In this document: in pieces, positions 34,537-43,453 of the stretch | How the letters are laid out: each line of letters starts with the position of its first letter | Numbering within the stretch: position 1 is the stretch's first letter | Source of the DNA: Sungkyunkwania multivorans | GTDB lineage: Bacteria; Bacteroidota; Bacteroidia; Flavobacteriales; Flavobacteriaceae | DNA: 64,000 nucleotides | NCBI RefSeq assembly: GCF_042675645.1 | Contig: NZ_JBHTJH010000017.1 | Coordinates: 186,001-250,000, forward strand | Direction of reading: 5' to 3' | Translations under genes and position numbers: made by a program | Notes under the pieces: model-generated | What the model was told of the DNA's origin: nothing | What the model saw: only the letters and a program-made list of their open reading frames with translations | Databases searched by the model: none

Positions 34537-34611
34537 TACTGTTTAGTCCTATCGTGGCCTTTTTTGGGCCTCGGTTCTAATGCTTTTACAAGCACCCCTA
34601 TTAATTTAAAA

Positions 34612-37002
34612 ATGAAAAAAATTATTGTAGTGTTGCTCTTGGTAGCAACCAATTACAGCGTATTTGCGCAAGAATGTACCAGTACCGTAAGCGGAGAGGT
34701 CATCGATTTTCACGATAAGACACCTCTCGAAAGTGCGATTGTCTATATAGAAAATGTAGGTGAATATGTTACTGACAAGCAAGGACGGTTCGTAGCATCC
34801 AATCTATGTGATGGCAACTACATGTTTATAGTGTCCCATATTGAATGTGATCCAAAAACCCTTCGTGTGAAGGTAGAGGGAAACACGTTTAAGCGAATCA
34901 CCTTGGAGCATCATGTGGAAGAACTCCATGAGGTCACTTTGATAGGGCGGGCGGAAAAAAAGACCTCTTCCGCGCAGGAGGCCAGTTTGAGTGGTGCCGT
35001 TATTGAAAAATATGGCGCTGCCACCCTTGGAGACGCACTAAAGGAAATTCCGGGGGTGACGTCCTTGAATACTGGAGCCAATATTGTAAAACCAACTATT
35101 CAAGGATTGACAGGAAGTCGGGTATTGATCCTTAATCATGGAGTACGAATGCAAGACATGGAGTGGGGCGACGAACATGCACCAAATATCGATATCAATT
35201 CCGCTGGAGAAGTAACCGTTGTTAAAGGTGCTGCTGCTTTAAAGTATGGCGGAGACGCCATAGGAGGTACCATTATCATAGAACCAGCGAAAATACTCAG
35301 AAAAGACTCCCTTTTTGGAAGCACCAGCTTGGTTGGGATGACCAATGGCCGTGGCGGAAGCTTGTCAACTTCTCTTACGAAATCCTACAAGAATGGATGG
35401 TTTATTGCCGGACAAGCATCCTACAAACGTTTTGGCGATAACCAAGCACCCGATTATGTCCTTTCTAATACAGGCCTTGAACAATTGGGGGCTTCACTCA
35501 GTATTGGGAAAAAAGGCTTCTTTTCGGGTTGGGATATCGATTACTCATATTTCGACTCAAGCATCGGTGTGCTTGCTGCCTCGCACATTGGAAACGTTGA
35601 TGATTTGATCAGAGCCATCAATAGCGATCGACCCCTGATCATTAGAGACTTTACCTATGACATCGGCGTCCCACGACAAGAAGTGACCCACCATTTGGTA
35701 CGCGGTAATTACTATAAGCGTTTTGAGAATTGGGGAAAATTGAATTTTCAATATGACTATCAAAGCAACCAACGATTCGAATTTGATGTTCGAGTAGGAG
35801 ATGATAGAGACAAGCCAGCGATCGACCTGTTGCTACAGACGCATACGGTCGCTGCCGATTTTGCCTTTGACACTCAAGAAAACTATAAGATAGAAGTTGG
35901 AGCGATGTATCGCTTTCAAGATAATTTTGCCAACCCCGAAACGGGAGTTCGCCGTTTGATCCCGGATTATGTAAAGAACGATGCAGGGCTATTTCTTACT
36001 GGAAAATACTTCAAGGATAATTGGATCTTCGATGCAGGGGTGCGTTACGATTTTAATAAGGTCGATGCTCAAAAGTTCTACCGTACCTCGCGTTGGGAAG
36101 AGCGCGGATATGATGTCGATTTTGCCGACCTGGTCATCGATGATCGAGGTTCACAACTCTTGACGAATCCTGTTTTTGATTATCACAATCTTTCAGGAAC
36201 TACAGGGTTTCAATATAACTTTAACGATGGCAAAGAGCTTCGTTTCAATTATAGCTTGGCGCAACGTGCTCCGAATCCGGCAGAACTATTCAGCGATGGT
36301 CTCCACCATTCTGCCGCACGGATCGAATTGGGTGATCTTCGGATCGGTCAGGAAACTTCGCATAAAGTATCCTTATCACTAGAACAATCCTCCGAGAACT
36401 TAGGATGGGCCATCTCCCCATATCTCAACAGCATCACAGATTTTATTTTGTTGGAACCTACTGGTGTGGAATTTACTATCCGCGGCGCTTTTCCTGTGTG
36501 GGAATATAGACAGACGGATGCACGATTATTGGGTGTCGATGCCTCGGCATACTTCAACTGGAGTAAAAATTGGAGGACGGACCACCATTTCTCTTTAGTC
36601 AAAGGGACGGACATTTCTCAAGATATTGCACTGATCAACATGCCAGCACCACGCTTTAGAAATAAGCTTTCCTTCGTTAAGAAAGAGTGGCACAATTTCA
36701 ATGCTTCACTCGAAAGTATCTTTGTGACGGAGCAGAACGAACATCCAGACGATATCATCGTTTTTTCACCCGAGCAACAAACCGATGTTCTTCTTGAAAT
36801 AAATACCCCTCCAGGTGCCTATCATGTGCTGAATCTAGACACTGGTATGGATTTCAGCATCCACAATAAGGCGGACCTTTCGGTAGGGTTCGCTATCAAT
36901 AATCTCTTAAATACTAACTACCGTGATTACCTGAATCGTCAACGTTATTTTGCTGATGAATTGGGTAGAAACTTTCAATTAAGAATCAAATACAATTATT
37001 AA
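34612..37002 (+). CDS. TonB-dependent outer-membrane receptor, ZnuD-like
   Basis: A 796-residue receptor with a signal peptide (to about residue 20, VFAQ), a carboxypeptidase-regulatory-like domain (about 25-105, VSGEVIDFHDKTPLESAIVY), a plug domain (about 115-230; TLGDALKEIPGVTSLNTG, GVRMQDMEWGDEHAP) and a beta-barrel ending in an aromatic residue (FQLRIKYNY). The plug motif with W-G-D-E-H is typical of receptors annotated for zinc or other divalent metals. The frame runs upstream to a TTG at 34564, but the ATG at 34612 gives the proper signal peptide. It is flanked by a small exported protein and a lipoprotein in one apparent operon. Confidence 0.88.
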   Translation: MKKIIVVLLLVATNYSVFAQECTSTVSGEVIDFHDKTPLESAIVYIENVGEYVTDKQGRFVASNLCDGNYMFIVSHIECDPKTLRVKVEGNTFKRITLEHHVEELHEVTLIGRAEKKTSSAQEASLSGAVIEKYGAATLGDALKEIPGVTSLNTGANIVKPTIQGLTGSRVLILNHGVRMQDMEWGDEHAPNIDINSAGEVTVVKGAAALKYGGDAIGGTIIIEPAKILRKDSLFGSTSLVGMTNGRGGSLSTSLTKSYKNGWFIAGQASYKRFGDNQAPDYVLSNTGLEQLGASLSIGKKGFFSGWDIDYSYFDSSIGVLAASHIGNVDDLIRAINSDRPLIIRDFTYDIGVPRQEVTHHLVRGNYYKRFENWGKLNFQYDYQSNQRFEFDVRVGDDRDKPAIDLLLQTHTVAADFAFDTQENYKIEVGAMYRFQDNFANPETGVRRLIPDYVKNDAGLFLTGKYFKDNWIFDAGVRYDFNKVDAQKFYRTSRWEERGYDVDFADLVIDDRGSQLLTNPVFDYHNLSGTTGFQYNFNDGKELRFNYSLAQRAPNPAELFSDGLHHSAARIELGDLRIGQETSHKVSLSLEQSSENLGWAISPYLNSITDFILLEPTGVEFTIRGAFPVWEYRQTDARLLGVDASAYFNWSKNWRTDHHFSLVKGTDISQDIALINMPAPRFRNKLSFVKKEWHNFNASLESIFVTEQNEHPDDIIVFSPEQQTDVLLEINTPPGAYHVLNLDTGMDFSIHNKADLSVGFAINNLLNTNYRDYLNRQRYFADELGRNFQLRIKYNY

Positions 37003-37020
37003 CAACAAACATTTTTAACC

Positions 37021-37596
37021 ATGAAATTGAAAAGATTTTATTTAACTGCATTCTTAGCCGCTTCTTTAGGGTTTATCTCTTGTTCTGATGATGACACCCC
37101 AGGCCAGGTCAATGAGGAAGAGGTAATCACCACAATGAGAGCCACACTTACACCTCAAGGAAGTTTAACCGGAATCACCCTGCAAACTCAGGACCTCGAT
37201 GGCGACGGGCCCAATCCTCCTGTTGTGACGGTAAGCGGTGATCTAGCCGCCAACACTACCTATGATGGGGAAATGGTGGTTTTGAATGAGACCGAAAATC
37301 CTGTAGACGATATCACAGAAGAAGTAAAGACCGAAGCGGCAGAGCACCAATTTATCTTTGTGCCGAGTGGTGCTCTCAATGCAACGATCGACTACGCAGA
37401 TATGGAGTCTGACTATCCGCCAAACACAGGAAACAATCCTGTGGGCGTTGCTTTTACATTGACCACTGGAGCGGCAAGTAGCGGTACGTTACAGATCGTA
37501 TTGCGTCACGAACCTAACAAGCCCAATGACGGTACCCTTGCTGGTGCTGGAGGGGAGACCGATATCACGGCTACCTTTGATATCACGGTCCAGTAA
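37021..37596 (+). CDS. Lipoprotein downstream of the ZnuD-like receptor
   Basis: A 191-residue lipoprotein (signal MKLKRFYLTAFLAASLGFIS, modified Cys at residue 21, then SDDDTPG). The mature part is beta-rich and acidic, with DLDGDGPNPP and LRHEPNKPNDG. It follows the receptor by 18 bp, so the three genes 34231-37596 look like one transcript. Such lipoproteins beside TonB receptors are presumed surface or periplasmic partners that hand substrate over. No specific binding site can be named. Confidence 0.7.
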   Translation: MKLKRFYLTAFLAASLGFISCSDDDTPGQVNEEEVITTMRATLTPQGSLTGITLQTQDLDGDGPNPPVVTVSGDLAANTTYDGEMVVLNETENPVDDITEEVKTEAAEHQFIFVPSGALNATIDYADMESDYPPNTGNNPVGVAFTLTTGAASSGTLQIVLRHEPNKPNDGTLAGAGGETDITATFDITVQ

Positions 37597-37631
37597 CACT
37601 TTAATAGATTTTTGGTTAATCTATATTTTAG

Positions 37632-37676
37632 ACCTCTCCATGGTTCGTATCGAACTTAAGGGGAGGTTTGTTTTTC
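37632..37676 (+). terminator. Intrinsic terminator of the receptor operon
   Basis: ACCTCTCC at 37632-37639 pairs with GGGGAGGT at 37660-37667 (one T-G pair). A second small stem, GTTCG-TAT-CGAAC, lies inside the loop at 37643-37655. A T-rich run follows (TTGTTTTTC). It overlaps the 3' end of the convergent MATE gene. Confidence 0.6.
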
Positions 37677-39059
37677 TAAGGGTTTTACAAGGGTCGCCAC
37701 CACTTCTCTATTTAGATAGAAAGCTGTAACGATCGTCGCCAAAATATCTGCAATGGGAAAAGAGATCCAAACCCCTAATTCCCCATAAAACTTTGGTAGT
37801 ATCAATATCAACGGAATAAAGAAGAATCCCTGGCGTGACAAGGTGAGTAACAATGCTGGGACAGCTTTCCCTATCGCTTGAAAATAGGCCGCGCCTATCA
37901 GCTGTATGGCAATGATAGGGGTTGCCAAAAAGACCCAGCGCATGGCAGTGGGCGTTTTATTCAATACAAAAGCATTAAGCATGATCTCCTTATCTGGAAG
38001 ATCCGCCCGATTGCTTAAGAATAGGTCTGCAATTTCGGCCGGAAATATCATCAGCCCTATGAAGACCATTGTCGCGATCAAGGAAGCATACTTGATCGCC
38101 GTATTGATGCTTTCCCTCACTCTGGGATATTTCTTTGCCCCGTAATTATATCCTGCAATGGGCAAAAAGCCCTGTGTGACACCAAAAACGGGGAACAAGG
38201 CGAACATGAGCATTCTTCCGATAATAGCATAAACCGCGACCAACGCTTCACCCCCAAGATCAAAGAGGATATTGTTCATCAATAAATAGGTGATGCTTAC
38301 CACGGCTTGCCTTGCTAATGTGACACCTCCAAGCGATCCGATCTCAGAAATGATATCCATCTTCAACCATAAGTGACGGAGATTCAATTTGAGCTCAGAA
38401 TTCTTTGAGCTAAAGAACCAAAAGATAAAGGCCGTACACAGAAAGTAAGATCCTGTGGTGGCCCAAGCCGCGCCATACATCCCCCAATCAAAGATGTAAA
38501 TAAAGACGAAATCCATTAAAAGATTGCCTACCGTAGGAATGATCATAGCGATCATGGCGAACATAGGCTTTCCTTCGGCCCTGATCACTGTATTTCCCAT
38601 CATAGCATAAGCTAAAATCGGAACTCCGTAAAGTACGATCGTATAATAAATTTTTGCAGGCTCGAAGATATCGCCCTTTCCACCGAACATAGGTATAATA
38701 TCATCTACAAACCAAAGTCCTATAACGACGAGGGATACGGTGAATAGCAAGGTCAATGTGATCTGATTTCCAAAGGTGCGGAGCGCTCTTTCCTTGTTGT
38801 TCGAGCCCAATGCTCTAGAAATGATCGAAGAACCTCCAATACCTATGGACATTCCCAGAGCAGCGATGAAGAATGAAACAGGTAGTACTACGTTGATGGC
38901 AGCAATTGCAATAGGTCCGATCCAATTTCCGACAAAAATTGAATCGATGAGAATGTTCAAGGACATGACCAAAATGCCAATCGATGCTGGCACAGCCTGC
39001 TTTATCAATAAGCTTCCGATGCTTTCATTGCCCAAGGCTTCTGAAGAGACCTTTGCCAT
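37656..39059 (-). CDS. MATE family efflux transporter
   Basis: A 467-residue protein with about twelve membrane helices in two halves, beginning GNESIGSLLIKQAVPASIG and containing ISRALGSNNKERA in the first half and QGFLPIAGYNYGAKKYPRV in the second. MATE transporters export drugs or metabolites using a Na+ or H+ gradient. The start is taken as the ATG at 39059, which overlaps the hemH stop by one base (TAATG); the frame could extend to 39089. This coupling to hemH raises the possibility of a porphyrin or heme-related substrate, but that is inference. Confidence 0.88.
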   Translation of the reverse strand: MAKVSSEALGNESIGSLLIKQAVPASIGILVMSLNILIDSIFVGNWIGPIAIAAINVVLPVSFFIAALGMSIGIGGSSIISRALGSNNKERALRTFGNQITLTLLFTVSLVVIGLWFVDDIIPMFGGKGDIFEPAKIYYTIVLYGVPILAYAMMGNTVIRAEGKPMFAMIAMIIPTVGNLLMDFVFIYIFDWGMYGAAWATTGSYFLCTAFIFWFFSSKNSELKLNLRHLWLKMDIISEIGSLGGVTLARQAVVSITYLLMNNILFDLGGEALVAVYAIIGRMLMFALFPVFGVTQGFLPIAGYNYGAKKYPRVRESINTAIKYASLIATMVFIGLMIFPAEIADLFLSNRADLPDKEIMLNAFVLNKTPTAMRWVFLATPIIAIQLIGAAYFQAIGKAVPALLLTLSRQGFFFIPLILILPKFYGELGVWISFPIADILATIVTAFYLNREVVATLVKPLEKQTSP

Positions 39060-40090
39060 TACGCCATAACGCTTTCTTTGGCCACCCATTCATTGATCCA
39101 ACGGCCAAGAACTTCGGCCCAGTCATCACGATCATTGATACATGGAACTACATGAAATTCCTCTCCTCCAGCTTCATGAAAGATCTCTTCTCCTTCCATG
39201 GCGATCTCTTCTAGCGTTTCTAAGCAATCACTTACGAAGGCAGGAGTAACGATGGCCAATTTTTTCATCCCTTCTAAACCAAACTTATCAATGGTACGGT
39301 CGGTATAAGGTTGTAACCAAGGATCTACACCCAGTCTCGACTGAAAAGACGTAGAATAGGTGCCTTCTTCGAAATTTAGGACTTCGGCCACTTGCCTGGT
39401 CGTCTCATAACATTGATGACGATAGCAAAACTCGTGAGCTGGAGAAGGCGTTTTACAACAGCTTCCATCAATTTTGCAATGTGACTTGGTGATATCAGAT
39501 TTTCGAATATGACGTTCAGGAACGCCATGGTAGGAGAACAACAGATGTTCATAGTCCTTTCCTTCTAGCGATTGCTTGATCGAGTTGGCGAGCACTCGTA
39601 TATAATCTTTATGGTTATAGAATGCCGGTACGTTGGTGAGGGTCATATCTGGAAAGAACGATTTACGAAGTTCTTCGGCCAGTACTAAAATCGTCTCGGT
39701 CGTAGCCATCGCATATTGAGGATACAGAGGGATGATCAACACATCTTTGACTCCTTTGTCGTATAATTCCTGCATGCCCGATCTTATGGATGGTTTTCCA
39801 TATCGCATGGCCAGCGCAATGGGAACTTCCACTTGCTTCTGAACTTTCGCTTGAAGTCTTTCGGACAGCACGATCAATGGCGACCCTTCTTCCCACCATA
39901 TTTTCTTGTAGGCGGCTGCAGATTTCTTCGGACGTGTATTTAAGATGATTCCCTTGACAATAAATGTTCGCAACCAATATGGCGCGTCGATCACACGTTC
40001 GTCCATCAAGAATTCGCCTAGATACCGCTTTACATCTTTCGAGTCTGTACTATCTGGCGAACCCAGATTAACCAATAAAACTCCTTTCAT
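39059..40090 (-). CDS. hemH: Ferrochelatase
   Basis: A 343-residue enzyme that inserts Fe2+ into protoporphyrin IX, the last step of protoheme synthesis. It opens MKGVLLVNLGSPDSTD and has the catalytic-region motif LLFSYHGVPERHI with the metal-site His, plus TPAFVSDCLETLEEI with the conserved Glu. Length fits bacterial ferrochelatases. Cysteines (KIDGSCCKTPSPAHEFC) near the middle hint at an insert, also present in some [2Fe-2S] ferrochelatases, but this is uncertain. It lies 57 bp after the AraC gene and overlaps the MATE start by one base. Confidence 0.95.
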   Translation of the reverse strand: MKGVLLVNLGSPDSTDSKDVKRYLGEFLMDERVIDAPYWLRTFIVKGIILNTRPKKSAAAYKKIWWEEGSPLIVLSERLQAKVQKQVEVPIALAMRYGKPSIRSGMQELYDKGVKDVLIIPLYPQYAMATTETILVLAEELRKSFFPDMTLTNVPAFYNHKDYIRVLANSIKQSLEGKDYEHLLFSYHGVPERHIRKSDITKSHCKIDGSCCKTPSPAHEFCYRHQCYETTRQVAEVLNFEEGTYSTSFQSRLGVDPWLQPYTDRTIDKFGLEGMKKLAIVTPAFVSDCLETLEEIAMEGEEIFHEAGGEEFHVVPCINDRDDWAEVLGRWINEWVAKESVMA

Positions 40091-40147
40091 CTTGTATGCT
40101 ACTTTTTCAAAGGTGATTGAGACCTTAACGATCCTATTTGCAATTTT

Positions 40148-41041
40148 TTACGAAGATAACGACATTAAATATTTCTTTGGGGTTGTCCCATATTTCTTTT
40201 TAAATGCCGCTATAAAGTGACTCGATGTACTATAGCCGACTTTTAACCCAACTTCATTTACATTGTGTTGCCCGCTCTCTAACATCTTTCTCGCTACTTC
40301 CATCTTATGATCTAAAAGAAAGCCAAAAACAGTATCTCCATACACCTGCTTAAAACCTTCCTTTAACTTTTTCAAACTCAAGCCGATCTCTTCAGAAAGT
40401 GCTTGTAAGCTTGGAGGTTCGGACATTCGCTCTAAGACGATTTCCTTTGCCTTTCGGATCTTACGAACGTTTTCTTCATCGACCAGGAAGGGGCACTGCG
40501 CTATATCGGCATCTTCATTGATATTAAAGTAGAGACCTATCAACTCATACAACTTCCCCTTTAGATAGAGCTTTTTTATGGAAGGGTGAAGATTATTACT
40601 TAGAATTTGACTCAAAACCACCGCTATGGCCGGAGTTATGTGGCCATCGGTATAGTACTTTTTATCTTTGTTTTCCTCGCTGATAAAATGAATATGGTTA
40701 GCATCGTCTGAGAAAAGCGAATGAAACTTTTTGATGGAGATGATCACGGAAAGCAACCAGGTCTTGGGTGAAAGTTTCAGATTCAAGGGTAGGTTTTGTT
40801 GAGGGTTGTACAACAATAATGAAGTCTCCTCCTTCACTGGAAGGGTATAATTCCCGTTGTTGAAGATAAAAATAGAATCTCCTTTTAGACAAAAGTGAAA
40901 CTGTATGAATGAACTATCTATCTCACGCTCAAATTGCTGCAGGTCATGACCATCATTTTTAAGCTTCAATAAAAAGAAGCCATCCTCAATTTGAATCTCA
41001 TCGATTGAACCGCTATCGATATTTTTTTCAGTAAAATTCAT
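40148..41041 (-). CDS. AraC family transcriptional regulator divergent from hemA
   Basis: A 297-residue regulator with a sensor-like N-terminal domain (about 1-185) and a C-terminal double helix-turn-helix (about 195-297; SLQALSEEIGLSLKKLKEGF and VNEVGLKVGYSTSSHFIAAF). It resembles PchR-type AraC regulators, which respond to siderophores or other iron compounds. It is transcribed divergently from hemA and directly upstream of hemH, so control of heme synthesis is a reasonable hypothesis. A perfect 7-1-7 palindrome lies 21 bp upstream of its start. The start is taken at 41041 (MNFTEKN); an in-frame ATG lies at 41053. Confidence 0.88.
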   Translation of the reverse strand: MNFTEKNIDSGSIDEIQIEDGFFLLKLKNDGHDLQQFEREIDSSFIQFHFCLKGDSIFIFNNGNYTLPVKEETSLLLYNPQQNLPLNLKLSPKTWLLSVIISIKKFHSLFSDDANHIHFISEENKDKKYYTDGHITPAIAVVLSQILSNNLHPSIKKLYLKGKLYELIGLYFNINEDADIAQCPFLVDEENVRKIRKAKEIVLERMSEPPSLQALSEEIGLSLKKLKEGFKQVYGDTVFGFLLDHKMEVARKMLESGQHNVNEVGLKVGYSTSSHFIAAFKKKYGTTPKKYLMSLSS

Positions 41042-41061
41042 GATAAATATCAATTTTTTAT

Positions 41062-41076
41062 TTAGAATAATTCTAA
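41062..41076. promoter_or_regulatory. Perfect 7-1-7 inverted repeat near the araC start (operator 1)
   Basis: TTAGAAT-A-ATTCTAA is a perfect 15-bp palindrome with a single central base; it extends to 17 bp (41061-41077) with flanking T and A. The 7-1-7 geometry and A/T-rich centre resemble Fur-family (Fur, PerR, Zur) boxes. It lies 21 bp upstream of the AraC start codon. Confidence 0.6.
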
Positions 41077-41209
41077 ACAGAAAAGTGAAGAATACCCTGT
41101 TTAATGCAAATTTAAAGGTTTTATGTGGAAAAGTGTCGAAAAAAGTCCAATATTACCTATGACGACATTTATAGTTCTTCCAGCGTTATTTTTTTCGTAC
41201 ACCCCAAGT

Positions 41210-41217
41210 TATTTTTG
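41210..41217 (+). promoter_or_regulatory. -7 box for hemA
   Basis: TATTTTTG matches TAnnTTTG. A transcription start near 41223 would give a leader of about 20 bases to the hemA ATG at 41243 and would place operator 2 within the first bases of the transcript. It also argues against the longer frame opening at 41123. Confidence 0.45.
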
Positions 41218-41225
41218 TTCACAAA

Positions 41226-41240
41226 TTAGGATGATCCTAA
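41226..41240. promoter_or_regulatory. Perfect 7-1-7 inverted repeat at the hemA start (operator 2)
   Basis: TTAGGAT-G-ATCCTAA is a perfect 15-bp palindrome with the same geometry as operator 1 (half-sites TTAGAAT and TTAGGAT differ at one base). It ends two bases before the hemA ATG and lies just after the -7 box at 41210-41217, a position where a bound repressor would block transcription. Confidence 0.6.
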
Positions 41241-41242
41241 AC

Positions 41243-42496
41243 ATGGAGCAATACCACATTTCTAGACATAATTCATTTTATACCATAGGAATCAGCTATT
41301 TAAAGGCTGATGCTGAAATTCGAGGTCGTTTTAGTTTGGACGAAGCTGGCAAGGCGAATTTATTAGAGCAGGCCAAATCTTCGGGTATCGATGGTATCGC
41401 AGTGACCTCGACTTGCAACAGAACAGAGATCTATGGTTTTGCACAACATCCTTTTCAATTGATTCAATTGCTTTGCGGCAACTCTCAAGGAACGGTCGAA
41501 GAGTTTCAGAAAGTGGGCTATGTGTACAAGAACTATGATGCCATAGGACATATGTTCAGAGTTGGGACGGGACTGGATAGTCAGATCTTGGGTGATTTTG
41601 AGATCATCGCTCAGCTTAAAAAAGACTTTGCCAAGTCCAAAAAGATTGGACTGCTCAACCCTTTTTTAGAGCGATTGGTCAATGCAGTGATTCAAGCGAG
41701 CAAGCGCATAAAGAATGAAACAGAATTGTCGTCTGGGGCTACTTCAGTTTCCTTTGCCTCCGTTCAATATATCCTGAAAAATGTAGCTGACATATCAAAC
41801 AAGAACATCTTGCTCTTTGGAACTGGTAAAATTGGCAGAAATACCTGTGAAAATCTGGTCAAGCATACCCAAAATGAACATATTACGCTTATCAATCGTA
41901 CTAAGGACAAGGCTGAAAAAGTTGCAGGCAAATTCAATCTTGTTGTAAAGGACTATGCCGAATTACAAGCAGAGATCCGCAAGACGGATGTGCTGATCGT
42001 TGCTACGGGCGCCTTACATCCTACCGTGACCAAGGCGCTTATACACAACAATAAACCGCTGCTCATTCTTGACCTGTCGATTCCAAAGAATGTGGATGAC
42101 AATGTCACCGACTTAGAAAATGTTCAATTGTTGCATTTGGACCATCTTTCTCAAATTACCGATGAGACATTGGAAAGGAGAAAGACCTTTGTCCCTAGCG
42201 CCGAAGTGATCATCCAAGAAGTGCAGAAGGATTTCACCGACTGGCTTGAGACGAGAAAATTTGCTCCTACTATCAAAGCACTCAAGCAAAAACTTCGCTC
42301 TATCAAAGATGCCGAGCTTAGCTTCCAACGTAAAAAGCTAGAAGATTTTAATGACGAACATGCTGAGATCATTAGCAATCGTATCATCCAAAAGATCACT
42401 ACACAATTCGCCAACCATCTCAAGACGGACAAGACAGCTTCGGACGATAGTTTGGCACTTATCAAAAAGGTTTTCCACCTAGAAATCAACGACTAA
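41243..42496 (+). CDS. hemA: Glutamyl-tRNA reductase
   Basis: A 417-residue enzyme that reduces glutamyl-tRNA to glutamate-1-semialdehyde, the committed step of heme synthesis by the C5 route. The catalytic Cys58 is in TSTCNRTEIYGF, and the NADPH site is FGTGKIGRNTCENL. The frame opens at 41123, but the ATG at 41243 (MEQYHISRHNSFYTIG) fits the family and the promoter. The stop is followed directly by the hemC start. The gene heads the heme operon and is flanked upstream by two operator-like palindromes. hemL, the next enzyme, is not in the window. Confidence 0.95.
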   Translation: MEQYHISRHNSFYTIGISYLKADAEIRGRFSLDEAGKANLLEQAKSSGIDGIAVTSTCNRTEIYGFAQHPFQLIQLLCGNSQGTVEEFQKVGYVYKNYDAIGHMFRVGTGLDSQILGDFEIIAQLKKDFAKSKKIGLLNPFLERLVNAVIQASKRIKNETELSSGATSVSFASVQYILKNVADISNKNILLFGTGKIGRNTCENLVKHTQNEHITLINRTKDKAEKVAGKFNLVVKDYAELQAEIRKTDVLIVATGALHPTVTKALIHNNKPLLILDLSIPKNVDDNVTDLENVQLLHLDHLSQITDETLERRKTFVPSAEVIIQEVQKDFTDWLETRKFAPTIKALKQKLRSIKDAELSFQRKKLEDFNDEHAEIISNRIIQKITTQFANHLKTDKTASDDSLALIKKVFHLEIND

Positions 42497-43414
42497 ATGA
42501 GTAAGGTAATTCGTATTGGCACGCGCGATAGTGAATTGGCACTCTGGCAGGCAAATACTGTGAGTCATAAGCTAAGATCGCTTGGCTTCAAAACCGAGTT
42601 GATGCCAGTGAAATCTACGGGCGATCTGGTATTGGACAAGCCGCTTTACGAATTGGGTATCACAGGAATTTTTACAAAGACATTAGATATCGCCATGATC
42701 AATGGTGACATTGACATTGCCGTTCACAGTATGAAAGATGTGCCAACGGCCCTGCCAAAAGGAATGGTGCAGGCGGCAATTTTAGAACGAGCCGATGTAC
42801 AAGATATCCTGGTTCACAAAGGGGATTTGAAATTCTTGACTAGCAAAGGGACCATCGCCACAGGAAGCCTGCGACGAAAAGCACAATGGCTTCACCGCTA
42901 TCCCGAACACAAGGTGGTCGATTTACGTGGCAACGTAAATACGAGGTTGAAAAAACTCGAGGATAGCGAATGGAATGGTGCGATCTTTGCAAATGCTGGC
43001 TTGGAACGTATTGGTCTTAAGCCTAAAGATCATAGCGTTCTCGACTGGATGATACCAGCACCCGCCCAAGGAGCCATGCTGGTCGTCGCCATGGAGAATG
43101 ATCATTTCTGCAGAGAGGCCCTTTCAAAGTTGAACCATAGCGAAACCGAGCTTTGTACCAAAATAGAGCGTGATTTTTTAAGGAAGCTCGAAGGTGGTTG
43201 TACTGCTCCGATCGGTGCCTTGGCCCAGATCGAAAATGGCCAAGTTCATTTTAGAGGGGTGCTATTTTCCTTGGACGGGAAAGAACGCATAGCGATAGAA
43301 AAAACAATTTCATTGTCAAAAGCTGAACGCTTTGGAGGCGTCTGTGCCGAAGAGGTCTTGAATGATGGCGGTAGTGAATTGATGAAGAGGATAAAAGCCG
43401 AAATAAACACATGA
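42497..43414 (+). CDS. hemC: Porphobilinogen deaminase (hydroxymethylbilane synthase)
   Basis: A 305-residue enzyme that joins four porphobilinogen units into hydroxymethylbilane. It opens KVIRIGTRDSELALWQAN, has AVHSMKDVPTALPKG, GSLRRKAQWL and LRGNVNTRLKKL, and carries the dipyrromethane-cofactor Cys in EGGCTAPIGALA. Length is normal. It starts on the base after the hemA stop. Only 39 bp, nearly all a palindromic repeat, separate its stop from the DUF559-HemD fusion. Confidence 0.96.
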   Translation: MSKVIRIGTRDSELALWQANTVSHKLRSLGFKTELMPVKSTGDLVLDKPLYELGITGIFTKTLDIAMINGDIDIAVHSMKDVPTALPKGMVQAAILERADVQDILVHKGDLKFLTSKGTIATGSLRRKAQWLHRYPEHKVVDLRGNVNTRLKKLEDSEWNGAIFANAGLERIGLKPKDHSVLDWMIPAPAQGAMLVVAMENDHFCREALSKLNHSETELCTKIERDFLRKLEGGCTAPIGALAQIENGQVHFRGVLFSLDGKERIAIEKTISLSKAERFGGVCAEEVLNDGGSELMKRIKAEINT

Positions 43415-43419
43415 AAGTT

Positions 43420-43453
43420 CCCTCTCCCGTGGGAGAGGGTCAGGGAGAGCGCT
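43420..43453. repeat. CTCTCC-family palindrome, left end of the DUF559 cassette
   Basis: A perfect 9-bp inverted repeat (CCCTCTCCC/GGGAGAGGG, 2-base centre) starts 5 bp after the hemC stop. It is followed by the tail TCAGGGAGAGCGCT up to the ATG at 43454. Confidence 0.85.

Noticed and set aside
34564..34611. TTG-initiated extension of the ZnuD-like receptor
   Set aside because: The ATG at 34612 begins a normal signal peptide, while the extension would put 16 polar residues in front of it.
41123..41242. N-terminal extension of HemA from the ATG at 41123
   Set aside because: It lies upstream of the predicted promoter, reads like non-coding sequence, and is absent from the family; the ATG at 41243 starts at the conserved N-terminus.
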